Origin: Pseudomonas sp. MTM4
GTDB lineage: Bacteria > Pseudomonadota > Gammaproteobacteria > Pseudomonadales > Pseudomonadaceae
DNA length: 64,000 nt
Direction of reading: 5' to 3'
NCBI RefSeq assembly: GCF_019355055.1
Contig: NZ_CP048411.1
Span: forward strand, 1,984,001-2,048,000
In this document: piece after piece, positions 1 to 9,189 of the stretch
Position numbering within the stretch: position 1 is the first letter of the stretch
How the letters are laid out: every line of letters starts with the position of its first letter
Notes under the pieces: model-generated
Seen by the model: the letters and a program-made list of their open reading frames with translations, nothing else
The model's database searches: none
Told to the model about the DNA's origin: nothing
Made by a program: the position numbers and the translations under genes

Positions 1-1031
1 CTGTCGTATTGATTACGCATGATCTCGGCATGGTCGCGAGCTACTGCGATCGCGTAGGGATCATGAAGTCAGGCCAGTTGCTTGAGCTCGAAAGCATTCG
101 CTCATTCCTGACCGATGGCCCGAAACACCCTTACAGCCGCGAGCTACTCGAAGCTGCGAAAGTCCGGCCTCTTCCCATGAGCACAAAGCATGTGCATAGC
201 GAGGTGGATACAGCACCGTTGCTCGAGGTTACAGACCTCGTGAAGACATTCCATATCAAGGGGACATCGGAGGTCGTTCGTGCGGTCGACCACGTGTCTC
301 TTTCGATCCGACGTGGTGAGACGCTGGCGCTTGTCGGCGAAAGCGGATCGGGCAAGACGACCATGGGGCAATGCCTGGTTCGCCTGTTGCAGCCCGATTC
401 GGGATCAATCCGATTCGACGGTACCGAAACGTCTACCTACTCAGACAAGCAGTTCAGGGCGGTACGCCGTCGCATGCAGATGGTCTTCCAGGAACCCTAC
501 GTGGCCCTGAACCCGAGGTGGCGTGTTCGCGATCTCGTGGCCGAGCCCCTGAACCTCGGAGAGCCTTTGACGCGCTCACAAAAAGCGACGCGTGTGCTGG
601 AATTGCTGGATCTGGTCGGCATCGCCAGATCGAAAGCTGAGGTTTATCCGCACGAGCTGACAGCCGGCGAACAGAAGCGCGTCGGCGTCGCCAGAGCGTT
701 AGCGGTCAACCCTGATTTTGTGATTTTCGATGAGCCGACAACCGCTCTGGACATCCGTGTACGAGCCCAGATCATCGACCTGGTGCGCGATCTTCAAAAG
801 CGCATGGGGCTATCCGCCCTTTTCATCACACATGACCTCAACTCTGTTCGCTCACTGGCGCATTACGTCGCGGTAATGCGTCACGGCAAAATCGTCGAGC
901 AAGGGCCGACCGAGCAGATTTTCGCTAACCCGAGGGAATCGTACACACGCAAGCTCCTGAATGCGGAGCTCCCCATCGAAATTCGGCCTGACGTGGACGC
1001 GCGCAGCCTCCAGACCGCGGAGGAGCTATGA
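1..1031 (+). CDS. Peptide/nickel-type ABC transporter ATPase, fused two-domain (5' end outside window)
   Basis: The reading frame is open from the first bases (frame 3), so the gene begins upstream of the window. What remains is the tail of a first nucleotide-binding domain, including its H-loop (ITHDLG), followed by a complete second domain with Walker A GESGSGKT, Walker B VIFDEP and H-loop FITHDL. This is the layout of DppD-DppF fusions that energise uptake of di/oligopeptides or similar small solutes at the inner membrane. The ABC signature reads LTAGE instead of the usual LSGGQ. It overlaps the next gene by ATGA, so the two are probably translationally coupled. Family assignment is firm; the substrate is unknown. 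Confidence 0.88.
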   Translation, partial: VVLITHDLGMVASYCDRVGIMKSGQLLELESIRSFLTDGPKHPYSRELLEAAKVRPLPMSTKHVHSEVDTAPLLEVTDLVKTFHIKGTSEVVRAVDHVSLSIRRGETLALVGESGSGKTTMGQCLVRLLQPDSGSIRFDGTETSTYSDKQFRAVRRRMQMVFQEPYVALNPRWRVRDLVAEPLNLGEPLTRSQKATRVLELLDLVGIARSKAEVYPHELTAGEQKRVGVARALAVNPDFVIFDEPTTALDIRVRAQIIDLVRDLQKRMGLSALFITHDLNSVRSLAHYVAVMRHGKIVEQGPTEQIFANPRESYTRKLLNAELPIEIRPDVDARSLQTAEEL

Positions 1032-1987
1032 ACCGCGATCTCTCGTCGAACAAACCCGTCCTCGTCACCGGTGCGGCTGGCCTTGTAGGGCGCCAGTTAG
1101 TGCGCCGCCTATCCGAGCAGGGGCGCTCCGTTCTGGCAGTCGACCGGTTTTCTTCAGTAACTGAGGAGGGAATCGAGATTCAGGAATGCGACCTCGGTGA
1201 CGTACACGGACTACACGCCATAGCCCAACATGGCATCGACTCGGTCGTGCACTGCGGTGCTTATTCGGGCCCAATGGTCGCCCGTGATGCGCCCTACTCA
1301 ATGGTGCAAGTGAACATCGTTGGCACTGCCAACATGCTTGAGCTTGCGCGCATTCATAACGCTCGAAGGTTCGTTTACTGCTCCTCGACTAGCGCCTATG
1401 GCGTTACCAAATCGTCACCGGTTATGGAAGACAGCGCGCTTAGACCAGCGAGCCTCTACGGCGCCAGCAAAGTCGCCTCGGAATATATAACCACTGCCTA
1501 TGCCAATCAGTACGGACTTTCCGCTGCGAGCATTCGGCTCTCCTGGGTATACGGACCTGGCCGGACCACTCCCTGTGTCATCCGCACCATGATCGAGGAT
1601 GCGCTAGCAAATCGCCCTACCAGGCTGCCTTTTGGCTCGGACTTCCCTCGCCAATTTATCCATGTCGACGATGCGGTTGATGGGCTGGTGAGCGCACTCG
1701 ACGCCCCCACCTTGCCAAGGGCGACATACAACATCACCGGCGACACCCGAACGACGCTTGAGCAAGTCGCAGCGTTGGTGCGCGCTGTGTTCAAGGATGC
1801 TGACATCGAGTTGCAGCCGGGTCCGGATCCAGTCGACGAACTCCAGGAAAAGTTCAGCATTGAAGCTGCGCGGCGAGATCTTGCATACGAGCCCAGGGTT
1901 GCTCTTGAGCAAGGCATACGCGCTTACGCGAACTGGATCACGATGGCTCAGAGTAAGGAATCTGATGACCCAAAAACCGCAGGCTAA
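1028..1987 (+). CDS. NAD(P)-dependent epimerase/dehydratase (extended SDR)
   Basis: A 319-residue extended short-chain dehydrogenase. The N-terminal nucleotide-binding motif is GAAGLVG (about residues 16-22). The catalytic Tyr/Lys pair is in YGASK near residue 144, preceded by the CSSTSAYG serine region. Such enzymes epimerise or dehydrate nucleotide sugars, or oxidise/reduce uronate-like substrates. It starts inside the stop of the ABC ATPase (ATGA), so it belongs to the same transcript. The following cluster is catabolic, which favours a degradative role, but the substrate cannot be read from sequence. Confidence 0.85.
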   Translation: MNRDLSSNKPVLVTGAAGLVGRQLVRRLSEQGRSVLAVDRFSSVTEEGIEIQECDLGDVHGLHAIAQHGIDSVVHCGAYSGPMVARDAPYSMVQVNIVGTANMLELARIHNARRFVYCSSTSAYGVTKSSPVMEDSALRPASLYGASKVASEYITTAYANQYGLSAASIRLSWVYGPGRTTPCVIRTMIEDALANRPTRLPFGSDFPRQFIHVDDAVDGLVSALDAPTLPRATYNITGDTRTTLEQVAALVRAVFKDADIELQPGPDPVDELQEKFSIEAARRDLAYEPRVALEQGIRAYANWITMAQSKESDDPKTAG

Positions 1988-2157
1988 AGCCGGGCCGCAG
2001 ATCGAATCCAATGCGCAGACGTTTTAAAGCCTGAGCGGACGATTCATCTCTGGCACAGCGGGCAACCTACCTATCACCGACTTCACATGCTCGACGATGA
2101 AAACTCTCGTCCGTGCGAAGTCGGCCACGATCTCAACCTTAAACAGGTATCGCGCAT

Positions 2158-3066
2158 ATGAACGATTCTGAAAGAGATTTCGTCGGCTATGGCCGCAATC
2201 CACCAGACCCCAAATGGCCTGGCGGAGCACGCCTCGCTTTGAATTTCGTACTCAATTATGAGGAAGGGTCGGAGCCGTCGATACAAGACGGCGAGAGCTC
2301 CACTGAAACCTGGTTTACCGAAAGCAGCGGACTCAACACCGGCGTTCTGGGCCGTGATCTCGCTGCCGAGGGTTTATTCGAGTACGGAAGTCGCGTCGGC
2401 TTTTGGAGGGTCATGCGGCTTTTCCAGGAGCGTTCGATGATGGCAACGATATTCGGCTGTGCGCTCGCCCTAGAGCGAAATCCGGATGCCTGCGTAGCCA
2501 TCAGAGAATCGGGCTTTGATGTCTGTTCGCACGGCTGGCGTTGGATCAAGCATTACGGGTTATCCGAAGAGGAAGAGAAAGAGCATATCCGCCGCGCTAT
2601 CGACTCTCTTGAACGAACAATCGGCACTCGCCCTCAAGGCTGGTATTGCCGTTACTCGCCGAGCACCAACACACGACGTTTGCTCGTGGAGGAAGGAGGC
2701 TTTCTCTATGACTCGGATTATTACGGAGACGAATTACCCTTCTGGACTCAAGTCGGCGGAAAGCCGCATCTCGTTGTTCCCTACTCCCTGACCAATAACG
2801 ACGGGCAGTTTGCCGCAGGCGTCAGTACCGGAGATCAATGGTTTTCCTTCCTCAAGGATGCCTTCGACATGCTCTACAAAGAAGGCCGGACGCAACCCAA
2901 GATGATGTCTGTCGGCCTTCATCTCAGACTTGTGGGCCACCCAGCCCGAGCAGCAGCGCTCGAGCGCTTCCTCGACTATGTCTCGACCTTCCCCGACGTC
3001 TGGATCACGCGGCGCATTGATATTGCCAAGCATTGGATGAGCGTTCATCCCGCACCTCACAACTAA
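2158..3066 (+). CDS. PuuE-like allantoinase / polysaccharide-deacetylase-fold hydrolase
   Basis: 302 residues, the usual length for the PuuE branch of the polysaccharide deacetylase (NodB) superfamily. The N-terminus carries the family pattern VGYGRNPPDPKWPGGARLAL, followed by NYEEGSE, EYGSRVGFWR, the metal-region SHGWRW and EEGGFLYDSDYY. PuuE proteins open the allantoin ring in a cofactor-independent manner, but related members act on other amides. Its neighbours (an SDR and a hydantoinase) suggest turnover of a cyclic amide or ureide. The 170 bp before it shows no gene. The specific substrate is an inference. Confidence 0.8.
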   Translation: MNDSERDFVGYGRNPPDPKWPGGARLALNFVLNYEEGSEPSIQDGESSTETWFTESSGLNTGVLGRDLAAEGLFEYGSRVGFWRVMRLFQERSMMATIFGCALALERNPDACVAIRESGFDVCSHGWRWIKHYGLSEEEEKEHIRRAIDSLERTIGTRPQGWYCRYSPSTNTRRLLVEEGGFLYDSDYYGDELPFWTQVGGKPHLVVPYSLTNNDGQFAAGVSTGDQWFSFLKDAFDMLYKEGRTQPKMMSVGLHLRLVGHPARAAALERFLDYVSTFPDVWITRRIDIAKHWMSVHPAPHN

Positions 3067-3075
3067 GGATGCATC

Positions 3076-3837
3076 ATGACTAACGTATTTGATCTGACGG
3101 GCCGCAAGGCCGTTGTGACCGGTGGTAGCCGAGGTATTGGCGGTGCGATAGCGGAACTGTTCCTGGAGCACGGCGCGGAGGTTGCGATCTGCCATCTCGA
3201 TGACCACGACAATGCTGAAAGCTTCAAAGATCGGCTGAAAACCAGGGGGCTTGAGCTTCATTCCACCGAATGCGATGTATCGGATCCCGCAGCGGTAGCG
3301 GCCTTCGCCGAATGGGCGCAGGAGCGCATGGGCAGCGTGGATATCGTCGTCAACTCGGCAGGTCTGGGTGGCGGCGACCGCCCGTTCTCGATGACAGACG
3401 ACAGCGATTGGGACCGAATCGTTGGAGTGAACCTCCGCGGAACCATGTTAGTCACCAAAGCCTTCTTCGGAGCGATGGTTTCACGCAACTATGGCCGCAT
3501 CATCAACGTCGCGTCTCAATTGGCCTATAAAGGCGCCCCCGGCCTTGCCCACTATTGCGCGGCTAAAGCTGGGGTCGTGGGCTTCACGCGAGCGCTCGCC
3601 TATGAAGGGGCGCCATACAACGTGATGGTGAACGCCATTGCCCCGGGCCCGGTAGACACCGAACTCCTGCGCAACCACAGCAAGGAATGGCTTGAGGCCA
3701 AGAAGGCGCAATTGCCAATCGGACGCTTCGGGCATGTAGCCGAAATAGCCCCAACCGCCCTCCTGCTGGCGTCTGCAGCGGGCGCGTTCTATGCCGGCCA
3801 GACACTGTCACCAAATGGTGGCGATGTGATGCTTTGA
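3076..3837 (+). CDS. SDR family oxidoreductase
   Basis: 253-residue classical short-chain dehydrogenase. It has the cofactor motif GGSRGIGG (residues 16-23), the NSAG motif and the catalytic YCAAK. It follows the PuuE-like gene by 9 bp, so co-transcription is likely. It resembles FabG-like and sugar/alcohol dehydrogenases. In this cluster it may oxidise an alcohol or reduce a ketone of the substrate that the ABC transporter imports. Fold assignment is certain; the reaction is not. Confidence 0.85.
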   Translation: MTNVFDLTGRKAVVTGGSRGIGGAIAELFLEHGAEVAICHLDDHDNAESFKDRLKTRGLELHSTECDVSDPAAVAAFAEWAQERMGSVDIVVNSAGLGGGDRPFSMTDDSDWDRIVGVNLRGTMLVTKAFFGAMVSRNYGRIINVASQLAYKGAPGLAHYCAAKAGVVGFTRALAYEGAPYNVMVNAIAPGPVDTELLRNHSKEWLEAKKAQLPIGRFGHVAEIAPTALLLASAAGAFYAGQTLSPNGGDVML

Positions 3838-3986
3838 ATCCATATCAGTAAATGACTGGCACCGTGCGGCAGCTCCTGGCGGCTTCATGGCGCAACGGCG
3901 CATGGGAAAAACTTTGTTCCGCAGTCTGCGGATCGCAGTTTCCTCGGGCCATTGCCGGCGGGCCGGTCACTATTTCAGAGACTTGA

Positions 3987-5426
3987 ATGAATACATTCGA
4001 CACAGTTATCCGCAATGCCCGCGTAGTCACCGCGGCAGATATTTTTACTAGCGACATTGGCATTCGCGACGGGCGCATTGCGGCGCTGGGAATTGACCTG
4101 CCGACTGGCCTCAAGGAAATCGACGCCAAAGGCCGACACGTGACGCCAGGTGGAATCGACAGCCATGTGCACCTGGACCAGCCGACCGGAGACGGTTCGA
4201 TCATGGCTGACGACTTTCTCAGCGGCACAGTCTCCGCAGCCTGCGGCGGCACCACTACGGTGATCCCGTTTGCCTGTCAGCAAAAAGGCAAGAGCCTGCG
4301 CGCCGCCGTGGAGGACTACCACCGCCGCGCCGGTCAGAAGCCGGTGATCGACTATGCCTTCCACATGATCGTTACCGACCCGACGCCGGAAATCCTGCGC
4401 GACGAGTTACCGGCGCTGATCGCTGAGGGTTATACCTCTTTCAAGATCTATATGACCTACGACGCCCTGAAACTCAGCGACCGCGAGATTCTGGATACCC
4501 TGTCGGTCGCCCGCAGCGAAGGTGCGATGGTCATGTTGCATGCGGAGAACGCCGACTGCATCGCCTGGCTCACCGAGCGCCTGCTCGCCGCCGGCCACAC
4601 CGCGCCGCGCTACCACGCGACCTCGCGACCGATGCTGGTAGAACGTGAGGCGACACACCGCGCCATTGCCCTGGCTGAGCTGGTCGACGTGCCAATACTG
4701 ATCGTCCACGTTTCCGGGCGAGAAGCTGTCGAGCAGATTCGCTGGGCGCAAAGCAACGGCCTCAAGGTGTACGCCGAAACTTGCCCGCAGTACCTGTTTC
4801 TGACCGCCGACTCGATGGGTTGCGACGACAGCTTCGAGGGCGCCAAGTGTATCTGCAGCCCGCCGCCGCGAGACAAGGCCAATCAACAGGTCATATGGGA
4901 CGGGTTGGAAAATGGTTCATTCGAGGTGTTCTCCTCGGATCACGCACCCTTCCGCTACGATGGCCCGGACGGCAAGAAAGCACACGGCGAACAGGTGTCC
5001 TTCGACAAAGTCGCTAACGGCATTCCCGGTATCGAAACGCGCATGGCCCTGCTTTGGTCCGAAGGCGTACGCACCGGGCGGATCACTCCCCAGAGCTTCG
5101 TAGCGCTGACCTCGACCAATGCCGCCAAGCTCTATGGCTTGTACCCGCGCAAGGGCAGCATCGCCATCGGTTCGGACGCAGACCTGGTGATCTGGGACGA
5201 AGATCAAACCTTCCACCTGGACAACAATCGCCTTCACCACAATGTCGATTACACCCCCTATGAAGGCATGCACCTCAGCGCCTGGCCAGCAATGACGCTA
5301 TCGCGTGGCGATGTCGTGTGGGATGGCGAACAGCCGTGCGGCGATGCGGGCCGTGGTCAGTTCCTACCCTGTGCTCGGCCAGACCCGGCCAAGCCACGTC
5401 GCCGCCAGACGGAGATTCCGCTGTGA
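3987..5426 (+). CDS. Dihydropyrimidinase / D-hydantoinase family amidohydrolase
   Basis: 479 residues, the family's normal size. The binuclear metal site is visible: HVHLDQP (about residues 60-66), the carbamylated-lysine region FKIYMTY, HAEN, HVSG and SSDHAPF. These enzymes hydrolyse the cyclic amide of dihydropyrimidines or 5-substituted hydantoins to N-carbamoyl amino acids in the cytoplasm. The C-terminal 30 residues (Pro/Arg rich) extend past the usual end. The gene ends in a 4-bp overlap with the hydratase gene. Together with the PuuE-like protein it points to ring-opening of a cyclic ureide or amide. Confidence 0.88.
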   Translation: MNTFDTVIRNARVVTAADIFTSDIGIRDGRIAALGIDLPTGLKEIDAKGRHVTPGGIDSHVHLDQPTGDGSIMADDFLSGTVSAACGGTTTVIPFACQQKGKSLRAAVEDYHRRAGQKPVIDYAFHMIVTDPTPEILRDELPALIAEGYTSFKIYMTYDALKLSDREILDTLSVARSEGAMVMLHAENADCIAWLTERLLAAGHTAPRYHATSRPMLVEREATHRAIALAELVDVPILIVHVSGREAVEQIRWAQSNGLKVYAETCPQYLFLTADSMGCDDSFEGAKCICSPPPRDKANQQVIWDGLENGSFEVFSSDHAPFRYDGPDGKKAHGEQVSFDKVANGIPGIETRMALLWSEGVRTGRITPQSFVALTSTNAAKLYGLYPRKGSIAIGSDADLVIWDEDQTFHLDNNRLHHNVDYTPYEGMHLSAWPAMTLSRGDVVWDGEQPCGDAGRGQFLPCARPDPAKPRRRQTEIPL

Positions 5427-6175
5427 GCGAGACGCTGATCAAGTCCGTGGCCGATCGACTGATCGACAGCTGGCACAGCGGCCGGCGGCAGCCTGTGTCA
5501 GGGCTCTCGCTGCCGGACGCGAATGCTGCCTATGCCGTACAACGGCTGGTCACTGAAAGTCTTGGCTGGTTCGAGGGCACCCGCCCATGTGCTTGGAAAC
5601 TCGGCGGCGCGCCGGGCGGACTGGTCAGCTGCGCCGCCATACCGAGCAACTCGATCCATCCATCGGGGTGGCAGGTCCCTGCGCGTTATGCTGTGGGACT
5701 CGGGATCGAAGGCGAACTGGCGATCCGGCTGGGACGGGACCTGTCAGATACGCCGGACATAGTTGAGATTCGTGCTGCCATCGACGCTTGGCTGCCAGCA
5801 ATCGAGCTGTGCGACACCCGCCTGGAGGAAGACGCCAGGGTCGATCCTCTGCTGCGGTTAGCCGACCAGCAGCTCAACCGCGCGCTAATTCTGGGTGAGC
5901 CTTTCCTGCTAGTTGATCTCCCCGAATGGACACGGCAACCGGTTGTGTTGGAGGTAAATGGTCACAAACAGCTCGCAGCCACCGGCTCGCATCCCTTCGT
6001 CGATCCACTGGCCTCGTTGCCCTGGCTGGCCCGACACGCTGCCGAGCAAAATACGCCTTTGCGTGCCGGCGACCTGATTGCCACCGGCAGTTGGACAGGC
6101 CTCTACTGGGCGAGCTGGGGGCAGCGCATCGATGTCGGCTTTGGCAAATTCGGAAAAGCCACTCTACTGACCTGA
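5423..6175 (+). CDS. 2-keto-4-pentenoate hydratase-like protein (MhpD/FAH superfamily)
   Basis: A GTG start at 5423 is chosen because it overlaps the hydantoinase stop (GTGA) and has GGAG at 5411-5414; a longer in-frame version would run deep into the previous gene. The 250-residue product shows hydratase/fumarylacetoacetate-hydrolase features: GIEGELAIRLGRDL, the acidic metal-ligand stretch ELCDTRLEED, and the C-terminal GDLIATGSWTG. Family members hydrate 2-hydroxy-dienoates or decarboxylate oxo-acids. It is the last gene before the IS1182 element, so the operon may have been cut there. Confidence 0.78.
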   Translation: MSETLIKSVADRLIDSWHSGRRQPVSGLSLPDANAAYAVQRLVTESLGWFEGTRPCAWKLGGAPGGLVSCAAIPSNSIHPSGWQVPARYAVGLGIEGELAIRLGRDLSDTPDIVEIRAAIDAWLPAIELCDTRLEEDARVDPLLRLADQQLNRALILGEPFLLVDLPEWTRQPVVLEVNGHKQLAATGSHPFVDPLASLPWLARHAAEQNTPLRAGDLIATGSWTGLYWASWGQRIDVGFGKFGKATLLT

Positions 6176-6241
6176 CGATGAAGCTGTTACGGGAGGCGCT
6201 CATGGCACCCTCCGCTTGTGGCCGAAGCGGTCTTTCACAGA

Positions 6242-7928
6242 CGGCTGCTATCGGCCCAGAGTGTGTAAAAACGCCCGGACATATCCTTGCTATGATTTCT
6301 GAGAATTTCATCGCAAGGGAAGCCCATGAAACGGTTTATCCAGGGTGAGCACCGAGGGCAAAGCACCTTACTTCCCGAGAGCCTCGACGACTACGTCAGC
6401 GATACCAACCCGGTACGGGTGGTTGATGTCTTCGTCGATGAACTCGACTTGGTCACGCTGGGTTTTGATGGCGTCATTCCAGCCGAAACCGGCAGACCTG
6501 CGTACCACCCTGCGATTTTGCTGAAGATCTATATCTACGGCTATCTCAACCGCATCCAATCTAGTCGACGTCTTGAGCGAGAAGCCCAGCGCAACATCGA
6601 ATTGATGTGGTTAACCGGGCGCTTGATGCCCGACTTCAAAACCATCGCCAACTTCCGAAAAGACAACAGCAAAGCCATTCGCGGCGTGTGCCGCCAGTTC
6701 GTTGTGCTGTGCCAACAGTTGGGGTTGTTTGGCGAAAATCTGGTTGCCATCGACGGCAGCAAATTCAAGGCAGTGAACAACCGTGACCGCAATTTCACCA
6801 GCGCCAAACTGAAGCGGCGCATGGAAGAAATCGAGGCGAGCATCAGCCGTTATTTGGCTGCGCTCGATGCGGCTGATCGACAGACTCCTAGCGCCTCCGT
6901 GCCAGACACTGCCAGCCTGGAAGATAAAATCGCCAAGCTCAAAGCGCAGATGAAAGAGCTTCAGGGGATCGAAACTCAGCTCAACGATTCCCCTGACAAA
7001 CAGGTTTCGCTGACCGACCCGGATGCCCGTTCGATGATGACGCGCGGCAGCGGTATCGTCGGCTACAACGTGCAGACGGCTGTCGATACGCAGCACCATT
7101 TAATAGTTGCTCATGAGGTCACCAACAGCGGTTCCGACCGTGACCAACTCAGTTCAATGGCGAAGCAGGCTCGTGAAGCTGTCGGCGCAGAAACGCTGTC
7201 CGTGGTGGCTGACCGAGGCTACTTCAAGGGTGAAGAAATCCTTGCCTGTCACGACGCAAACATCACGGCCTACGTGCCTAAGCCAATGACTTCAAGCGCC
7301 AAGGCTGATGGCCGATTCAACAAAGATGCCTTCGTGTATGACCCGACGAAAAACGAATACACCTGCCCGGCGGGAGAGGCACTGATCTGGCGATTCTCCA
7401 GCGTTGAGAAAGGCATGAATATGCACTGCTACTGGAGTTCAAAGTGCCAGAGTTGCACGCTGAAAACCCAGTGCACGCCAAGCACAAATCGTCGAGTAAG
7501 GCGCTGGGAACATGAAGCTGTGCTGGAGAAAATGCAACGCCGGCTGAACCAAGCACCGGAGATGATGCGGGTTCGAAAGCGGACTGTTGAGCATCCCTTC
7601 GGGACGCTCAAGCAATGGATGGGAGCAACGCACTTCCTGACTCGAAAACTGAACGGGGTGAGCGCTGAAATGAGCTTGAATGTGCTCGCCTATAACTTGA
7701 AGCGGGTGATGAAAATCATCGGCACCGAAGGCTTGTTGAAGGCGATGGCGGCGTAAAAGCCCGGCTTTTACTGCCCCAAAGAGGTGCCAAAGCGCTTCAT
7801 ATGCGCTCTGAAGCGTTACCGGCGCTGATCGCGGTAAATAATCGGGAAATTGCCACGCCCAAGAGCAATGGGCTGAAGCACGCACGATAAGAAAAGTGTT
7901 TTTACACACTCTGGGCCAATAGCGGTCG
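6242..7928 (+). mobile_element. Complete IS1182-family insertion sequence
   Basis: The terminal inverted repeats have a perfect 20-bp core at 6253-6272 and 7898-7917 (ggcccagagtgtgtaaaaac and its complement). They extend outward imperfectly to about 6242 and 7928 (CGGCTGCTAT versus the complement CGACCGCTAT). The span of about 1.69 kb holds a single transposase gene. The same end occurs at 57590-57611 and, as a short element, at 54101-54267, so this family has been active repeatedly here. No clear target duplication could be fixed because the outer repeat is imperfect. Confidence 0.9.
6326..7756 (+). CDS. IS1182-family transposase
   Basis: 476-residue DDE transposase of the IS1182 type. It begins with the HRGQSTLLPESLDDYV region (DUF772-like N-terminal domain, with FRKDNSKAI further on), followed by AIDGSKFKAVNNRDRN. 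The coiled region at about residues 160-215 precedes the catalytic core containing VVADRGYFKG, and the C-terminal cysteine cluster precedes KRTVEHPFGTLKQWMG. AAGGGA lies just upstream of the ATG. The frame is intact from end to end, so this copy may still be active. It lies between matched inverted repeats. Confidence 0.95.
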   Translation: MKRFIQGEHRGQSTLLPESLDDYVSDTNPVRVVDVFVDELDLVTLGFDGVIPAETGRPAYHPAILLKIYIYGYLNRIQSSRRLEREAQRNIELMWLTGRLMPDFKTIANFRKDNSKAIRGVCRQFVVLCQQLGLFGENLVAIDGSKFKAVNNRDRNFTSAKLKRRMEEIEASISRYLAALDAADRQTPSASVPDTASLEDKIAKLKAQMKELQGIETQLNDSPDKQVSLTDPDARSMMTRGSGIVGYNVQTAVDTQHHLIVAHEVTNSGSDRDQLSSMAKQAREAVGAETLSVVADRGYFKGEEILACHDANITAYVPKPMTSSAKADGRFNKDAFVYDPTKNEYTCPAGEALIWRFSSVEKGMNMHCYWSSKCQSCTLKTQCTPSTNRRVRRWEHEAVLEKMQRRLNQAPEMMRVRKRTVEHPFGTLKQWMGATHFLTRKLNGVSAEMSLNVLAYNLKRVMKIIGTEGLLKAMAA

Positions 7929-8155
7929 TTTACAATGGTTTAACAGTGTGATGGGCCAGTGAAGCCAAGGCTTGTCGCGAAATACCATCCGTACAGGGCT
8001 GGTTGGCGAGTGTTAAGGCTCGATAAAATCGACATTCCTGAAGGGCTCGTCAGGCCGGTTAGCAACGGCTTCAAGTGCCAACCGACCTAGATCAGGCGGC
8101 CTGGGTCAGGTCAGGGGAGCCGAACCCAGGAAGGGCTTTGTTAAAAGCAGGGGTA

Positions 8156-9142
8156 TCAGTAACGGTTGACATCAACCACAACGCGCCCTCGGACTTTGCC
8201 ATTGAGCAGATCATGGGCCATGTCAATGGCCTCGCTGAGCGCGATCTCCCGAGTCATTTCATCCAGTAGCGCCAAGCCCAATTCTGAGGACAGGCGCTGC
8301 CAAGCCGTTACCCGTTCCTCATAGGGGCGGGTCACACTGTTGATTCCCAGCAAGCTGACCCCGCGCAGGATAAAGGGGGCGACAGTGGCTGGGAAATCCA
8401 TGCCCTGGGCCAGGCCGCATGCCGCAACGGCGCCATCTGCACGTGTGCTGGCGCAGGCATTGGCCAGAGTATAGCTACCCACCGAGTCGATTACTGCTGC
8501 CCAGCGCTCTGCTGCCAGGGGGCGCCCTGGGCTACCCAGCTCGGCTCGATCGATGATTGTGCTAGCACCCAGGTGCTTCAGATAGTCAGCTTCGGCCGGA
8601 CGACCGGTTGAAGCGGTTACCGAATAACCGCGCTTGGCTAGCAGTGCGATGGCAAAGCTACCAACCCCACCATTGGCACCTGTGACCAGCACTTCACCAC
8701 TCTCTGGTGACAAGCCGTGACGCTCCAGTGCGATCAGGCTCAGCATGGCGGTATAACCGGCAGTACCGATTGCCATGGCCTGCCGTGCGCTCAGTTGAGC
8801 GGGCTGGGGAATCAGCCAGTCACCTTTAAGCCTGGCTTTTTGAGCAAGGCCCCCCCAGTGCGTCTCACCAACGCCCCAACCATTGAGTAACACCCGGTCG
8901 CCAACCTTGTAACGAGCATGATCGCTGGCTTCGACAACGCCTGCCAGGTCAATGCCAGGAACCATGGGGAACCGCCGTACCACCGGACTACGTCCGCTGA
9001 TGGCGAGACCATCCTTGTAGTTGAGCGTGCTGTACTCGACGCGCACGGTAACGTCGCCCTCAGGCAGCTGCGAGTCATCAAGCTCGGTCAGCCGCGTCTG
9101 ATAGTTGTCGTCGTTTTTCTCGATGAGTAATGCGTGGAACAT
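8156..9142 (-). CDS. acuI: Acrylyl-CoA reductase (NADPH) AcuI/YhdH family
   Basis: 328-residue zinc-free medium-chain reductase, the normal AcuI/YhdH length. Seen in the sequence: [19 protein letters not shown] near the N-terminus, [21 protein letters not shown], and the cofactor loop TGANGGVGS. Family members reduce the toxic intermediate acryloyl-CoA to propionyl-CoA. The TetR-type gene lies 47 bp upstream in the same direction, with an operator in the gap, the acuR-acuI arrangement. Function in this strain is inferred from family and context. Confidence 0.88.
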   Translation of the reverse strand: MFHALLIEKNDDNYQTRLTELDDSQLPEGDVTVRVEYSTLNYKDGLAISGRSPVVRRFPMVPGIDLAGVVEASDHARYKVGDRVLLNGWGVGETHWGGLAQKARLKGDWLIPQPAQLSARQAMAIGTAGYTAMLSLIALERHGLSPESGEVLVTGANGGVGSFAIALLAKRGYSVTASTGRPAEADYLKHLGASTIIDRAELGSPGRPLAAERWAAVIDSVGSYTLANACASTRADGAVAACGLAQGMDFPATVAPFILRGVSLLGINSVTRPYEERVTAWQRLSSELGLALLDEMTREIALSEAIDMAHDLLNGKVRGRVVVDVNRY

Positions 9143-9156
9143 GGTCTCTCCTTATT

Positions 9157-9171
9157 TAGACTGATCGTCTT
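9157..9171. promoter_or_regulatory. Putative TetR operator upstream of acuI
   Basis: TAGAC-tgatc-GTCTt, an inverted repeat with 5-bp arms (one mismatch in the last base) and a 5-bp centre, 14 bp before the acuI start. The same pattern, perfect, lies upstream of the TetR gene. Binding is inferred. Confidence 0.6.
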
Positions 9172-9189
9172 TAAATGGTCGAAAAAACA

